Assembly (NCBI RefSeq): GCF_900291465.1
Contig: NZ_LT985808.1
Span: 792,326-856,325, forward strand
Length of the DNA stretch: 64,000 nucleotides
Origin: Bacteroides sp. Marseille-P3684
GTDB taxonomy: Bacteria; Bacteroidota; Bacteroidia; Bacteroidales; Bacteroidaceae
Direction: 5' to 3'
Of this stretch, positions 44,339 through 53,269 are shown one piece after another. The position numbers and the translations under genes are program-made. Each line of letters opens with the position of its first letter. Positions within the stretch are counted from its first letter, which is position 1. The notes below the pieces were generated by a model, which saw only the letters and a program-made list of their open reading frames with translations, searched no databases and was not told the origin of the DNA.

Positions 44339-46186
44339 TCACTTCTTGAGTATTTCCTCGAATGCCTCGACCAGTTCGGTCACGACGAAGGGCTGTCCCT
44401 TGACCTGGTTGAACTGATAGGGGACGAAGTTGTCGACCTTCATGCGCAGGTATCCGGCGAGCTGTCCGAGGTTCTGCTCGGCAACGACCACCTTCTTGTA
44501 GCGGTGGAGCACCTCGGCGGTGTTCTTCGGCAGCGGGTTGATGTAGGAGAAGTGGGCGAGGGCGACCTTGTGTCCTGCCTTGAGCATCTCTTCCATGGCG
44601 GTGTAGAGGTGTCCGTAGGTTCCGCCGAAGCCGACGATGAGCAGGTCGGCGTCATCGGCACGGCCGAGCACCTTGAGGTCGGGCACGGGGATGCGGGCTA
44701 CCTTCTCGGCACGGAGGCGGCACATCTTGTCGTGGTTCTCCGGGTCGTTGGAGATGGCTCCGGTGTCGCTGTCCTTCTCCAGTCCGCCGAGGATGTGGGT
44801 GAAGCCTTCCTGTCCGGGGAGTGCCCAGTAGCGTGCTCCGGTCTCGGGGTTGCGGTGGTAGGGGGCATAGCCTTCCTTCATCTCGGGGGTGACGTAGGGC
44901 GGACGGATGGCGGGGTATTCGTCGATGTTGGGCAGACGCCATGCGGCGGAACCGTTGGCGACGAAGGCGTCGGTCAGGAGCACGACGGGGGTCATGTGCT
45001 CGAGGGCTATCTTGGCGGCGTTATAGGCTGCGTCGAAGCAGTTGGTGGGCGATGTGGCGGCAATGACGGGCATGGGGGACTCGCCGTTGCGTCCGTAGAG
45101 GACTTGCAGGAGGTCGGTCTGTTCCGACTTGGTGGGGAGTCCGGTGGAGGGTCCGCCGCGTTGCACGTCGAGGACGACGAGCGGAAGCTCGGTCATGACG
45201 GCGAGGTTCATCGCTTCGGACTTGAGGCAGATGCCCGGTCCGGAGGTAGAGGTGGCAGCGAGTGCGCCGGCGAAGGCGGCACCAACAGCGGATGCGCAGC
45301 CTGAAATCTCGTCTTCACACTGCATGGTGGTAACGCCCAGGGACTTGTGCTTGGAGAGTTCGTGCAGCACGTCGGTGGCGGGGGTGATGGGGTAAGACCC
45401 CAGGAAGAGGCGCAGACCGGCTTTCTCGGCGGCTGCGATGAGTCCGTATGCGGTCGCCTTGTTGCCGGAGATGTCCATGTAGCGTCCGGGCTTCTTGGCG
45501 TGCGACTCGATGCGGTAGGTCGAATTGACGGACGAGTGGGTGTTGTGTCCGTAGTCGTATCCGGCGTGGAGGACCTTGATGTTGGCTTCTGCCACGTCGG
45601 GTTTCTTAGCGAATTTCTCGCGCAGGAACTTTTCGGCTGCGTTAAGGTTTCGGTTGAAGAGCCAGCAGACGAGTCCTACGGCGAACATGTTGCGGCACTT
45701 GAGCATGGCCTTGTTGTCCATTCCGGTGTCGGCAAGGCAGTCCTTGACCATCTGGGTGATGGGGGCTGCGACGACGTCCTGCTGGATGCCGAGCTCCTCG
45801 ATGGGGTTGTCGGTGGTGAATTTTGCCTTGTCAAGGTCGGTCTTCTTGAAGCTGTCGGTGTCGATGATGATGCATGCGGTCTTCTTGGCGAACTTGTACT
45901 GCGTCTTGAGCGCTGCGGGGTTCATGGCAACGAGCACATCGCAGAGGTCGCCGGGGGTGAAGACCTGGTCGGCTCCCACGTGTACCTGGAAACCGGAGAC
46001 GCCCGTAAGGCTGCCTTGCGGGGCGCGGATGTCTGCCGGATAATCGGGGAACGTACAAATGTCATTGCCGACTGTTGCTGATACGCTGGAGAAGATGTTT
46101 CCTGCCAGCTGCATTCCATCGCCGGAGTCGCCCGAGAAGCGTACTACGACTTCATCGAGCTCTTTTACTTCCATTCTTTCTGCCAT
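44339..46186 (-). CDS. korA: 2-oxoglutarate (2-oxoacid):ferredoxin oxidoreductase, alpha subunit (gamma-alpha fusion)
   Basis: The 615-residue protein joins a gamma domain (about 10-190: VVRFSGDSGDGMQLAGNIFS, DYPADIRAPQGS) to an alpha domain (about 225-615: RLFLGSYPITPATDVLHEL, QCEDEISGCASAVGAAFAG, STSGPGICLKSEAMNLAV). The YPITP motif contacts the 2-oxoacid and CoA. It is the first gene of a two-gene operon with korB and lies on the minus strand. Confidence 0.93.
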   Translation of the reverse strand: MAERMEVKELDEVVVRFSGDSGDGMQLAGNIFSSVSATVGNDICTFPDYPADIRAPQGSLTGVSGFQVHVGADQVFTPGDLCDVLVAMNPAALKTQYKFAKKTACIIIDTDSFKKTDLDKAKFTTDNPIEELGIQQDVVAAPITQMVKDCLADTGMDNKAMLKCRNMFAVGLVCWLFNRNLNAAEKFLREKFAKKPDVAEANIKVLHAGYDYGHNTHSSVNSTYRIESHAKKPGRYMDISGNKATAYGLIAAAEKAGLRLFLGSYPITPATDVLHELSKHKSLGVTTMQCEDEISGCASAVGAAFAGALAATSTSGPGICLKSEAMNLAVMTELPLVVLDVQRGGPSTGLPTKSEQTDLLQVLYGRNGESPMPVIAATSPTNCFDAAYNAAKIALEHMTPVVLLTDAFVANGSAAWRLPNIDEYPAIRPPYVTPEMKEGYAPYHRNPETGARYWALPGQEGFTHILGGLEKDSDTGAISNDPENHDKMCRLRAEKVARIPVPDLKVLGRADDADLLIVGFGGTYGHLYTAMEEMLKAGHKVALAHFSYINPLPKNTAEVLHRYKKVVVAEQNLGQLAGYLRMKVDNFVPYQFNQVKGQPFVVTELVEAFEEILKK

Positions 46187-46501
46187 ATTATTATTGTGAT
46201 AAAGGTGTTTGTTTACTCATTGACGGACAAAGGTCTGTAATGTTCACGAATAAAGCAAGCAATTGGTGTGCTATTTTTCCCGGACGGGTACTCTTTTGCC
46301 GCCACGGGGGTGTTTTTGCGGCGGAATTGTAATATGTAAGGGGAATTGGGTGAATGAAGCGTCTATTGTCAAGTGTGTATGCGCGGAATTGAACGATTAC
46401 GGGATGGTTTGCTTACAATATGTCAGGCGTATGTTATATATCATGTTTTCGGGGCAGTTGCATCGTGTGGGCTGTTTGTTTGGAGGATACGCATTTTTCG
46501 T
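46187..46501. other. Gene-free interval between korA and tRNA-Arg
   Basis: The interval is AT-rich and shows no convincing coding frame; a 97-codon plus-strand frame ends inside the tRNA and is rejected. On the minus strand near 46224-46232 there is GACCTTTG, one mismatch from TAnnTTTG, a weak candidate for the korA promoter. No repeats of the window's families are present. Confidence 0.5.
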
Positions 46502-46509
46502 TACCTTTG
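46479..46509 (+). promoter_or_regulatory. Promoter of tRNA-Arg
   Basis: TTTG at 46479-46482 and TACCTTTG at 46502-46509 with a 19-base spacer, ending 20 bases before the tRNA. Confidence 0.8.
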
Positions 46510-46529
46510 CAGGCAGATTAGGTATTAGG

Positions 46530-46601
46530 GCCCTTGTAGTTCAATGGATAGAATAGAAGTTTCCTAAACTTTAGATTCGAGTTCGATTCTCGACGAGGGT
46601 A
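46530..46601 (+). tRNA. tRNA-Arg (anticodon CCU)
   Basis: The acceptor stem GCCCTTG / CGAGGGT has two wobble pairs. The anticodon stem GAAGT / ACTTT encloses TTCCTAA with anticodon CCT, reading AGG. The T-arm contains GTTCGATTC. CCA is not encoded. Length 72 bases. Confidence 0.94.
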
Positions 46602-46689
46602 CACATGTTATCATGATTGAGATGTTTGGACGCAGCCACAGTGACTCCGTGCGGGTTGGTGTGTGCTGCGCTTCTTTTTGTGTGCGGGT

Positions 46690-46748
46690 GCCGTAAAAGG
46701 ACAGCCGCCATGCTGGTCCCCTGACGGGGCAGGCATGGCGGCTGTGCC
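46690..46748 (-). terminator. Terminator of secDF
   Basis: ACAGCCGCCATGC (46701-46713) pairs perfectly with 46733-46745, a 13-bp stem with an inner CCCC / GGGG stem. Reading toward lower coordinates it is followed by CCTTTTAC. It lies about 30 bases after the secDF stop. Confidence 0.8.
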
Positions 46749-46776
46749 GTTATGTGCTGTTGCTGTAAGGCGTTGC

Positions 46777-49700
46777 TTATGCTTCGGCAGGGGTTTCTTC
46801 CTTGTCGGCCTTCTTCATCTTGTTGCCCATGACGAGGTATGCCACCGGGGCAGCCACGAAGAGCGAGGAGAAGGTTCCGAAGACGACACCCAGAATCATG
46901 GCGAACGAGAAGCTGCGGATGCTGTCACCTCCGAGGATGAAGATGCAGATGAGCACGATGAGCGTACTCTGTCCGGTGTTGAGCGTACGTGCCAGGGTGG
47001 TGTTTAGTGAGTCGTTGTAGAGGCGGAAGTGGTCGCGCTTGGGGTAGAGCCCGAAGTACTCGCGGACACGGTCGAAGATGACCACCTTGTCGTTGATGGA
47101 GTAACCGATGGCTGTCAGCACGGCGCCGATGAAGGTCTGGTCGACCTCGAGCGAGAAGGGCATCCAGCCGTAGCAGAGCGAGTAGGCTCCGATGATGAGG
47201 ATGGTGTCGACTGCCAGTGCCACAACCGAACCGACGCTGTACGCCACGTTGCGGAAGCGCAGGAGGATGTAGAGGAAGATGGCGATCAGGGCGAGTACGA
47301 CTGACCAGACGGCTGCTACCTTCATGTCCTCGGCGATGCTCGGACCCACCTTCTGGGAGCTGATGATGGAGCCGCCGGTGTGGTTGTCGCGGTCGATGAA
47401 GACTTCGAGGGTGGTGCCCTTGGTCAGGAGGTTGTTGTCATAGAGTGCCTGGTAGAGCACGGCCTCGATTTCGCTGTCGACGTTCGGGTCGTTCTCCTCG
47501 ATGCGGTAGTTGGTCGAGATACGCACCTTGCGGTTGTCCGTTCCCAGGGCAATGACCTGAACGTTGCTGTCGCCGAATTTCTCGGAGAGAGCCTCGCGTA
47601 CGGTCTCCGGTTGGGTATCTTGCTCGAAGGTCACGACGAAGTTGCGTCCGCCGGTGAAGTCGATGCTCTGGCTCAGTCCGCGGATGGCGAACGAAGCGAC
47701 GCAGACGGCGATGAGGATGCCGAAGATGGTGAGGTAGCGTTTCACGTGTCCCATGAAGTTATACTTCGGGTTGACCATCAGGTTCTTGGAGAGCCCTGTG
47801 GTGAACGTCAGGTTCAGCCACTTGTCCTTGCCCATGTAGTGCTCGTACACCAGACGGGTGAGGAACACGGCGGTGAAGAAGGAGCAGGCAATACCGATGA
47901 TGAGGGTCGTGGCGAAGCCGCGGATGGGGCCTGTACCGAAGAAGAACAGGATGATACCGGTGATGATGGAGGTCAGGTTGGAGTCGAAGATCGCGGAGAA
48001 GGCGTTCTTGTAACCGTCCTGCAGGGCGCTCTTGACGTTCTTGCCCAGGCGCAGTTCCTCCTTCGTGCGTTCGTAAATCAACACGTTGGCGTCGACTGCC
48101 ATACCGAGGGAGAGCACCATACCCGCGATACCGCTCATGGTCAGTGCTGCCTGGAAGGACGAGAGGATGCCCAGGGTGAAGAAGAAGTTAAAGACGAGTG
48201 CCATGTTGGCTACCATGCCCGGGATGAAGCCGTACATGGCGCACATGTATACCATCAGAAGGATGAGGGCGACGATGAAGGAGATGACGCCCTGATTGAT
48301 GGACTCCTGTCCGAGTGACGGTCCGACGATGTCCTCCTGCACGATGTGGGCGGGGGCGGGCATCTTACCGGAGTTGAGCACGTTGGCAAGGTCCTTGGTG
48401 TCCTCGAGGGAGAAGTTGCCGGTGATCTGGGACTGTCCGCCGGTGATTTCGTTCATCACGTTCGGTGCGCTGTAGACATATCCGTCGAGCACGATGGCAA
48501 TGGAGCGGTTGATGTTCTGCTTGGTGAGCTGTGCCCAGCGGCGTGCGCCCTCGGTGTTCATGTTCATGTGGACGCAGGGCTTGCCGAACTGGTCGTAGCC
48601 GTCGCTGGCATCGGTGACCACGTCGCCTTCCAGGGGAGCACGTCCGTCACGCTCGGTGACACGGATGGCGTAGAGCTCGAAGGTGGAAGTCTTGGCATCG
48701 ATGGCCTTCACGCCCCAGAGGAGCCGGAGTTCCTTGGGGAGGCTGTTCTTCACTTCCGGCATGGCAAGGATGCGGTTGATGGCGGCGGTGTCGCGTGCCA
48801 GTGCATAACCGGCGATGCCGCCTCCGCCCTGGCTGACCTGCAGGAGCGAGAGCAACGGGTGCTGCTTCTTCATCTCGTCGGCAGCTGCGTTGCTGGCAGC
48901 CTTTGCCTGGTCGCCCTTGAGTGCGTTGGCGAGGCTGTCGGCGATATTGGTGGCTGAGGAGTCTGCCTTGGCCGTGGTCTCGGCCTGTGCGGCAGGTTCG
49001 GTGGCGGCAGCAGTGGCGGTGGTGTCTGCCTTGGCTTCACCGGCGAGTGCCAGTGCGGCTTTGGCGTCGGCATCCATCAGGTAGGGAGCCACTTCCTGTC
49101 CGTTGAATGTTTCCCAGAATTCGAGATTGGCAGAGCCTTGGAGGAGCTTTCTCACACGTTCGGGCTCCTTGATGCCCGGGAGCTCGACCATGATACGTCC
49201 CATGCCGCCCTCCAGCTCCTGGATGTTGGGCTGTACGACACCGAAGCGGTCGATACGTGTACGGAGGACGTTGTAGGAGTTTGCCACTGCCGACTTGATT
49301 TCACTGCGGAGCACGCGTTCCACTTCGGCGTCGCTGCTCTGTGCGCTGACCTTGTCTCTCAGTTGCTGGGTGGCGAATATCTCGGCGAGGCGTTTGCCCG
49401 GGGCGAGCTTGTGGTATTCGTCGACAAAGAGGGTGACGAAGTCGCTCTGGCTGCTGACTTGTGCCTTGGCAGCGTTTGCCACTGCCTGGTTGAAGGCTTC
49501 ATCCGTCTTGTGGTCCGCCAATGTTTTCACTACTTCGGGGACGGACACCTCGAGGATGACGTTCATACCACCCTTCAGGTCCAGACCCAATCCGATTTCC
49601 ATCTCACGACACTGTTTTAGCGTATAGTTCCACAAGTAAACCCGCTCGTTCTGCATGGAGTCGAGGTAGTGTGTCTCCCCCTGTGGGTCTTGTGCCGCCA

Positions 49701-49800
49701 GCTTCATGTAGTGGCGCGTCACAAACGAAAAGGAGAGGTAGAACACACAGACGAGTGTGAGCAATACCGCAAAAACCTTAACAAATCCTTTGTTTTGCAT
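46777..49800 (-). CDS. secDF: Protein translocase SecDF (fused)
   Basis: The 1007-residue protein is a natural SecD-SecF fusion, as usual in Bacteroidota. The SecD part starts with a transmembrane helix (about 8-27) and LGLDLKGGMNVILEV. It carries a long periplasmic domain with an Ala-rich insert (about 240-310, many EAKAD/TTAKAD units) and a six-helix bundle including LGMAVDANVLIYERTKEE. The SecF part begins near 690 with SIDFTGGRNFVVTF and ends in a second bundle. It uses the proton-motive force to pull secreted proteins through SecYEG. A -7-like TATATTTG lies on the minus strand at 49857-49864. Confidence 0.96.
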   Translation of the reverse strand: MQNKGFVKVFAVLLTLVCVFYLSFSFVTRHYMKLAAQDPQGETHYLDSMQNERVYLWNYTLKQCREMEIGLGLDLKGGMNVILEVSVPEVVKTLADHKTDEAFNQAVANAAKAQVSSQSDFVTLFVDEYHKLAPGKRLAEIFATQQLRDKVSAQSSDAEVERVLRSEIKSAVANSYNVLRTRIDRFGVVQPNIQELEGGMGRIMVELPGIKEPERVRKLLQGSANLEFWETFNGQEVAPYLMDADAKAALALAGEAKADTTATAAATEPAAQAETTAKADSSATNIADSLANALKGDQAKAASNAAADEMKKQHPLLSLLQVSQGGGGIAGYALARDTAAINRILAMPEVKNSLPKELRLLWGVKAIDAKTSTFELYAIRVTERDGRAPLEGDVVTDASDGYDQFGKPCVHMNMNTEGARRWAQLTKQNINRSIAIVLDGYVYSAPNVMNEITGGQSQITGNFSLEDTKDLANVLNSGKMPAPAHIVQEDIVGPSLGQESINQGVISFIVALILLMVYMCAMYGFIPGMVANMALVFNFFFTLGILSSFQAALTMSGIAGMVLSLGMAVDANVLIYERTKEELRLGKNVKSALQDGYKNAFSAIFDSNLTSIITGIILFFFGTGPIRGFATTLIIGIACSFFTAVFLTRLVYEHYMGKDKWLNLTFTTGLSKNLMVNPKYNFMGHVKRYLTIFGILIAVCVASFAIRGLSQSIDFTGGRNFVVTFEQDTQPETVREALSEKFGDSNVQVIALGTDNRKVRISTNYRIEENDPNVDSEIEAVLYQALYDNNLLTKGTTLEVFIDRDNHTGGSIISSQKVGPSIAEDMKVAAVWSVVLALIAIFLYILLRFRNVAYSVGSVVALAVDTILIIGAYSLCYGWMPFSLEVDQTFIGAVLTAIGYSINDKVVIFDRVREYFGLYPKRDHFRLYNDSLNTTLARTLNTGQSTLIVLICIFILGGDSIRSFSFAMILGVVFGTFSSLFVAAPVAYLVMGNKMKKADKEETPAEA

Positions 49801-49856
49801 GTTACGTTACTTAATTATTTTATCTACTTTATTAATATGCATACGTTACAAGGCTG

Positions 49857-49864
49857 CAAATATA
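49857..49864 (-). promoter_or_regulatory. Candidate -7 box of secDF
   Basis: On the minus strand TATATTTG fits TAnnTTTG, 56 bases before the secDF start. The -33 element is not clear. Confidence 0.45.
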
Positions 49865-49944
49865 GCCTTTTTTTCAAATTCGGGCAGTAAAAGAATAGTA
49901 ATTATTTGATTCGTAGAGCGGATTTAGCCGATGGGGACGCCTTC

Positions 49945-51030
49945 TCATGGCTTTTTGTCCACATAGCACCAGATGGGGTAGTGGTCGGAGTTCTTGATGC
50001 GGCTGTCGACGGTGCAACGGTAGGACTGCAGGTCGGGGCTGATGAGGATGTTGTCGATGCGGAAGAGGAAGCCGTTCCGGTGGTAGGAGATGCCCAGCCC
50101 GAAGCCGGACTCCACGAAGGCGTCCGTCAGCCCTTCGGCGATGGTGCGGTGGGCGTAGGAGATGGGGGAGGTGTTGAAGTCGCCGCACACGATGAGCCGC
50201 TTCCGGCCCTGCGAGGCTATCAGGCGGGCGATGGTGTCTGCCTGGTGGGAGCGGATGGAGGTGGCTTCCGCCAGCTTGCCCAGCAGGAGGCGCGACCCCT
50301 CCTTGACGTCGGTGCTCTCGGGTGAGCGCAGCATGCGGACGTACGTCTCGCGGTCGCTGGTGGTGAGCTTGTTGGACTCCAGGTGGTTGTTGACCACGGT
50401 CAGCGTGTCGCCTCCGCACAGCAGGGTGTAGACGACGCTGCCGTTGAAGTCGCTCCCGTAATCAATCGTACGGGCGTGCAGGATGGGGTAGCGCGAGTAG
50501 CAGGCGAGGTGGTTGCCGCCCTTGCCCACGCGGCGGACGTCCTTGTAGGGGTAGGCGGAGAGCACCCGGTCGATGTGCGACTGCTTGAGCCGTCCGCCAC
50601 GGATGTACTCCTGCAGGCAGAGGATGTCGGCGCCCGAGTCGCGGAGGTAAGCCAGGACCAGATTGGGGTTGTCGGGCGTGTCCGGATGGTCGGCGTCGAA
50701 GCCCATGACGTTGTAGGACAGGAACTTGATGGCGCCCTCGGGAGCGTCCGCCCGTCCGAAGTTCAGCGGACAGTACGTCCGGATGGCGGGCAGGCAGCAG
50801 AGCAGACCCGCCAGCGCCACGAGCGCATAACGGTAGTACACCACCAGCCAGAACAGCAGGAACAGCACCGTCCCCAGGAGGAACACCGGGAAGGCGAGCC
50901 CCGCACACGACTGCACCGGGTGACGCACCGGGTCGATGTACGGGCTGTAGGCACAGAACAGCAGTCCGCAGACCCACAGCAGGTTCGCGGCGAGCAGTAT
51001 CCATCCCAGCAGGCGTCCGATGTATTTCAT
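49945..51030 (-). CDS. Membrane-anchored endonuclease/exonuclease/phosphatase-family protein
   Basis: The 361-residue protein has three N-terminal transmembrane helices (about 7-25, 43-65 and 70-85). A catalytic domain follows, with LSYNVMGFDAD, ADILCLQEYIRG (metal-binding Glu), VNNHLESNK, VCGDFNTSPISY and the final NSDHYPIWCYV (catalytic Asp-His). The family includes nucleases and inositol/lipid phosphatases; membrane anchoring with the active domain outside favours a phosphodiester or lipid substrate, but this is not determined. It lies 71 bases downstream of the rhomboid pair on the same strand. Confidence 0.85.
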   Translation of the reverse strand: MKYIGRLLGWILLAANLLWVCGLLFCAYSPYIDPVRHPVQSCAGLAFPVFLLGTVLFLLFWLVVYYRYALVALAGLLCCLPAIRTYCPLNFGRADAPEGAIKFLSYNVMGFDADHPDTPDNPNLVLAYLRDSGADILCLQEYIRGGRLKQSHIDRVLSAYPYKDVRRVGKGGNHLACYSRYPILHARTIDYGSDFNGSVVYTLLCGGDTLTVVNNHLESNKLTTSDRETYVRMLRSPESTDVKEGSRLLLGKLAEATSIRSHQADTIARLIASQGRKRLIVCGDFNTSPISYAHRTIAEGLTDAFVESGFGLGISYHRNGFLFRIDNILISPDLQSYRCTVDSRIKNSDHYPIWCYVDKKP

Positions 51031-51101
51031 TGGTTCAGGAGGTTGTGGCGGTGCACGGTGCGTGCGGCCGTCGGGTGAATAGTCGGGTTCAGGGGGTTCT
51101 C

Positions 51102-51992
51102 TTACGGGCGGCGGCTCTCGTCGAAGAGCTTCTTCTTCTCCTCGGCGCTCAGGCTGTTGTAGCCGGACTTCTTCAGCTTGTCGAGGATTTGCCCGATTTC
51201 CTCCTCGCGTTCGCGCTTGCGTGCGTTGTAGTCATAGTCCTCGGCATGCTTGCCATAGTGGACCTTCATCTTCGGACGCTGCCTGCGTCGCGGGGCGGAC
51301 CACCGGACGGGCAGGTCGAGCAGGCGGTTGATCCAGTGCGTCGGGTCGGAGCCGTGCTGGAACGCGCGTGCGAACCAGAAGCCGGCAAGGGCACCACCCA
51401 GGTGGGCGATGTGTCCGCCCGCATTGTTGGACGTGATGAACAGCAGGTCCGTCACCACCAGGATGAGCGCGAGGTACTTGAGGCGGACGCTCCCGAAGAA
51501 CAGCAGGTTCACCCGGTATTCGGGCTCGCGCACCGCCGTGGCCACGGCTATCGCCAGCACCGACGCCGACGCCCCGATGAGCAGCGCACCCTCAACCGAC
51601 GCGCTGAAGTAGGGGAACACGTTGTAGGCAAGGATGTAGAGCGCCGCCCCGCAAAGCCCGCCCAGCAGGTAGACCCCCCGGAAGTGCTTCTCCGAGAAGA
51701 GGTACAGGAACAGCTGCCCGAACCAGTAGAGCCACAGCATGTTGAACAGCAGGTGGAGCACGTCGGCGTGCATGAACATGTACGTCACCACCGACCACGG
51801 CTGCCGCACGAGGCGCCCCACGTCGGCAGGGCACTCCAGCCACGACAGCAGGGGGGCGTACGTCTGTGTGAGCAGCATCACGACGTGGACGACAGCCGTG
51901 ACGAGGAACACCCCCACGTTGATGTAGATGAAACGGAGCGCGATGTTCCCTTGGCGGAACTTCATGCGCAGGTCAGTAAGTATAGTTCCCAT
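51102..51992 (-). CDS. Rhomboid-family intramembrane serine protease with basic C-terminal tail
   Basis: The start is taken at ATG 51992; a TTG at 52019 would add nine residues. The 296-residue protein has about six transmembrane helices with YMFMHADVLHLLFNMLWL, the catalytic Ser142 in IGASASV and His197 in GHIAHLGG. A cytoplasmic tail follows (about 225-296), with RRRQRPKMKVHYG and a charged helix ending EEKKKLFDESRRP (DUF6576-like). It overlaps the end of the upstream rhomboid gene by 20 bases. Such pairs occur in Bacteroidota; targets are unknown. Confidence 0.88.
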   Translation of the reverse strand: MGTILTDLRMKFRQGNIALRFIYINVGVFLVTAVVHVVMLLTQTYAPLLSWLECPADVGRLVRQPWSVVTYMFMHADVLHLLFNMLWLYWFGQLFLYLFSEKHFRGVYLLGGLCGAALYILAYNVFPYFSASVEGALLIGASASVLAIAVATAVREPEYRVNLLFFGSVRLKYLALILVVTDLLFITSNNAGGHIAHLGGALAGFWFARAFQHGSDPTHWINRLLDLPVRWSAPRRRQRPKMKVHYGKHAEDYDYNARKREREEEIGQILDKLKKSGYNSLSAEEKKKLFDESRRP

Positions 51993-52647
51993 TGCGGTAT
52001 TTTTTACGCCAGTAGACAATCAGCAGGAAGCCGAAGAGCATGCCTCCCAGGTGGGCGAAGTGCGCCACCCCGTCGTTCGCCTGCAAGCCCATCAGCAGCT
52101 CGATGACCACATAGACCGCCACGAACCACTTTGCCTTGATGGGGAAGGGCAGCGGGAAGATGAACAGCGGCTGGTTGGGGAAGAGCACCCCGAAGCCCAG
52201 CAGGATGCCGTAGACCGCACCCGACGCGCCCACCGTCGTCATCAGGTTCAGGTAGACGCTCATGGGGATGATGGAGGTGCCCGTGTTCACACTGTCATAG
52301 TTGGACAGCACCGTCACGTACTCGATGTACTGCACCAGCTCCTGCATCAGTCCCGCCCCGAGGCCACATACCATATAATATATAAGGAACCGACGGGGAC
52401 CGAAGACCCGCTCCAGTGTCGTTCCGAACATCCAAAGCGCAAACATGTTGAAGAACAGGTGTGCGAACCCGCCGTGCATGAACATGTACGTCACGAGCTG
52501 ATAGAGATGGAAGTCCGACGCCATGAAGTAGTGCAGGCCCAGCACTTCCGTCAGGTCCACCCCGTACTTCGGAGCGACGAGTGAAGCAAGGAAAAAAATT
52601 ACGTTTATGATGAGCAGGTTCTTCGTGATTGGAGGCATCTGGTTCAT
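51973..52647 (-). CDS. Rhomboid-family intramembrane serine protease
   Basis: The 224-residue protein has six predicted transmembrane helices and the core rhomboid motifs: YMFMHGGFAHLFFNMFALW, catalytic Ser142 in TVGASGAVYG, and His199 in VAHFAHLGGMLFG. It cleaves transmembrane substrates within the bilayer. Its 3' end overlaps the start of the second rhomboid gene, pointing to coupled translation. The promoter candidate is a minus-strand TACTTTTG at 52694-52701. Confidence 0.9.
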   Translation of the reverse strand: MNQMPPITKNLLIINVIFFLASLVAPKYGVDLTEVLGLHYFMASDFHLYQLVTYMFMHGGFAHLFFNMFALWMFGTTLERVFGPRRFLIYYMVCGLGAGLMQELVQYIEYVTVLSNYDSVNTGTSIIPMSVYLNLMTTVGASGAVYGILLGFGVLFPNQPLFIFPLPFPIKAKWFVAVYVVIELLMGLQANDGVAHFAHLGGMLFGFLLIVYWRKKYRNGNYTY

Positions 52648-52693
52648 AGGTCTGGTGCGTGTCTAAGTGTCTGTTTACGGGTTAATATGGGTG

Positions 52694-52701
52694 CAAAAGT
52701 A
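52694..52701 (-). promoter_or_regulatory. Candidate -7 box of the rhomboid operon
   Basis: On the minus strand TACTTTTG fits TAnnTTTG, 46 bases before the first rhomboid start codon. No clear -33. Confidence 0.45.
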
Positions 52702-52782
52702 CGAAAATATTCCTTTTGGCGGCACGAATGACCCCCTTCTTAGGTTTTTTTGCAGGATTGGCGCGATTTTTAGCCGAGAATG

Positions 52783-52813
52783 TTTGTTTCTTAGGGACGA
52801 AGACCTATCTTTG
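52783..52813 (+). promoter_or_regulatory. Promoter of the HU gene
   Basis: TTTG at 52783-52786 and TATCTTTG at 52806-52813, spacer 19 bases, 57 bases before the HU start codon. Confidence 0.8.
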
Positions 52814-52870
52814 TTGGGCAATGGATGAGCAACATCGTTGCAGCACGTATACATTTAATCAAAAATAGTT

Positions 52871-53143
52871 ATGAATAAGTCAGAACTTATCAATGCAATG
52901 GCAGCCGAATCGGGATTGAGCAAAGCCGATTCAAAGAGAGCACTCGACGCTTTCATCGCCACTCTGTCAACAGCGCTCAAGGACGGCGACAAGGTCGCAC
53001 TCGTCGGTTTCGGCACATTCTCCGCAGTAGAGCGTGGAGAAAGGTCAGGCATCAATCCGGCTACCAAGCAGGCCATCACCATCCCCGCCAAGAAGGTGGT
53101 GAAGTTCAAGGCTGGCAACGAGCTCGAGAGCGCCATCCAATGA
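52871..53143 (+). CDS. HU-family DNA-binding protein
   Basis: The 90-residue protein is full-length HU: MNKSELINAMA, GLSKADSKRALDAF, VALVGFGTFSAVERGERSG and the arm RSGINPATKQAITIPAKK, ending VKFKAGNELE. It bends and compacts DNA. Preceded by a strong promoter, as expected for an abundant protein. Confidence 0.96.
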   Translation: MNKSELINAMAAESGLSKADSKRALDAFIATLSTALKDGDKVALVGFGTFSAVERGERSGINPATKQAITIPAKKVVKFKAGNELESAIQ

Positions 53144-53269
53144 GGCTCGACGGACAGGACGCTTACTGACGACGATACTGTTAGGCACGGACCTGCGCTC
53201 CGCGTGGACCCGTGCCTAAGTTGTTCCTCTTCCCTCACCGGACATTCACTGTTATTAAAATCTATACGT

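Noticed and set aside
46263-46556. A 97-codon plus-strand frame before tRNA-Arg
   Set aside because: It runs into the tRNA gene and has no domain or plausible leader.
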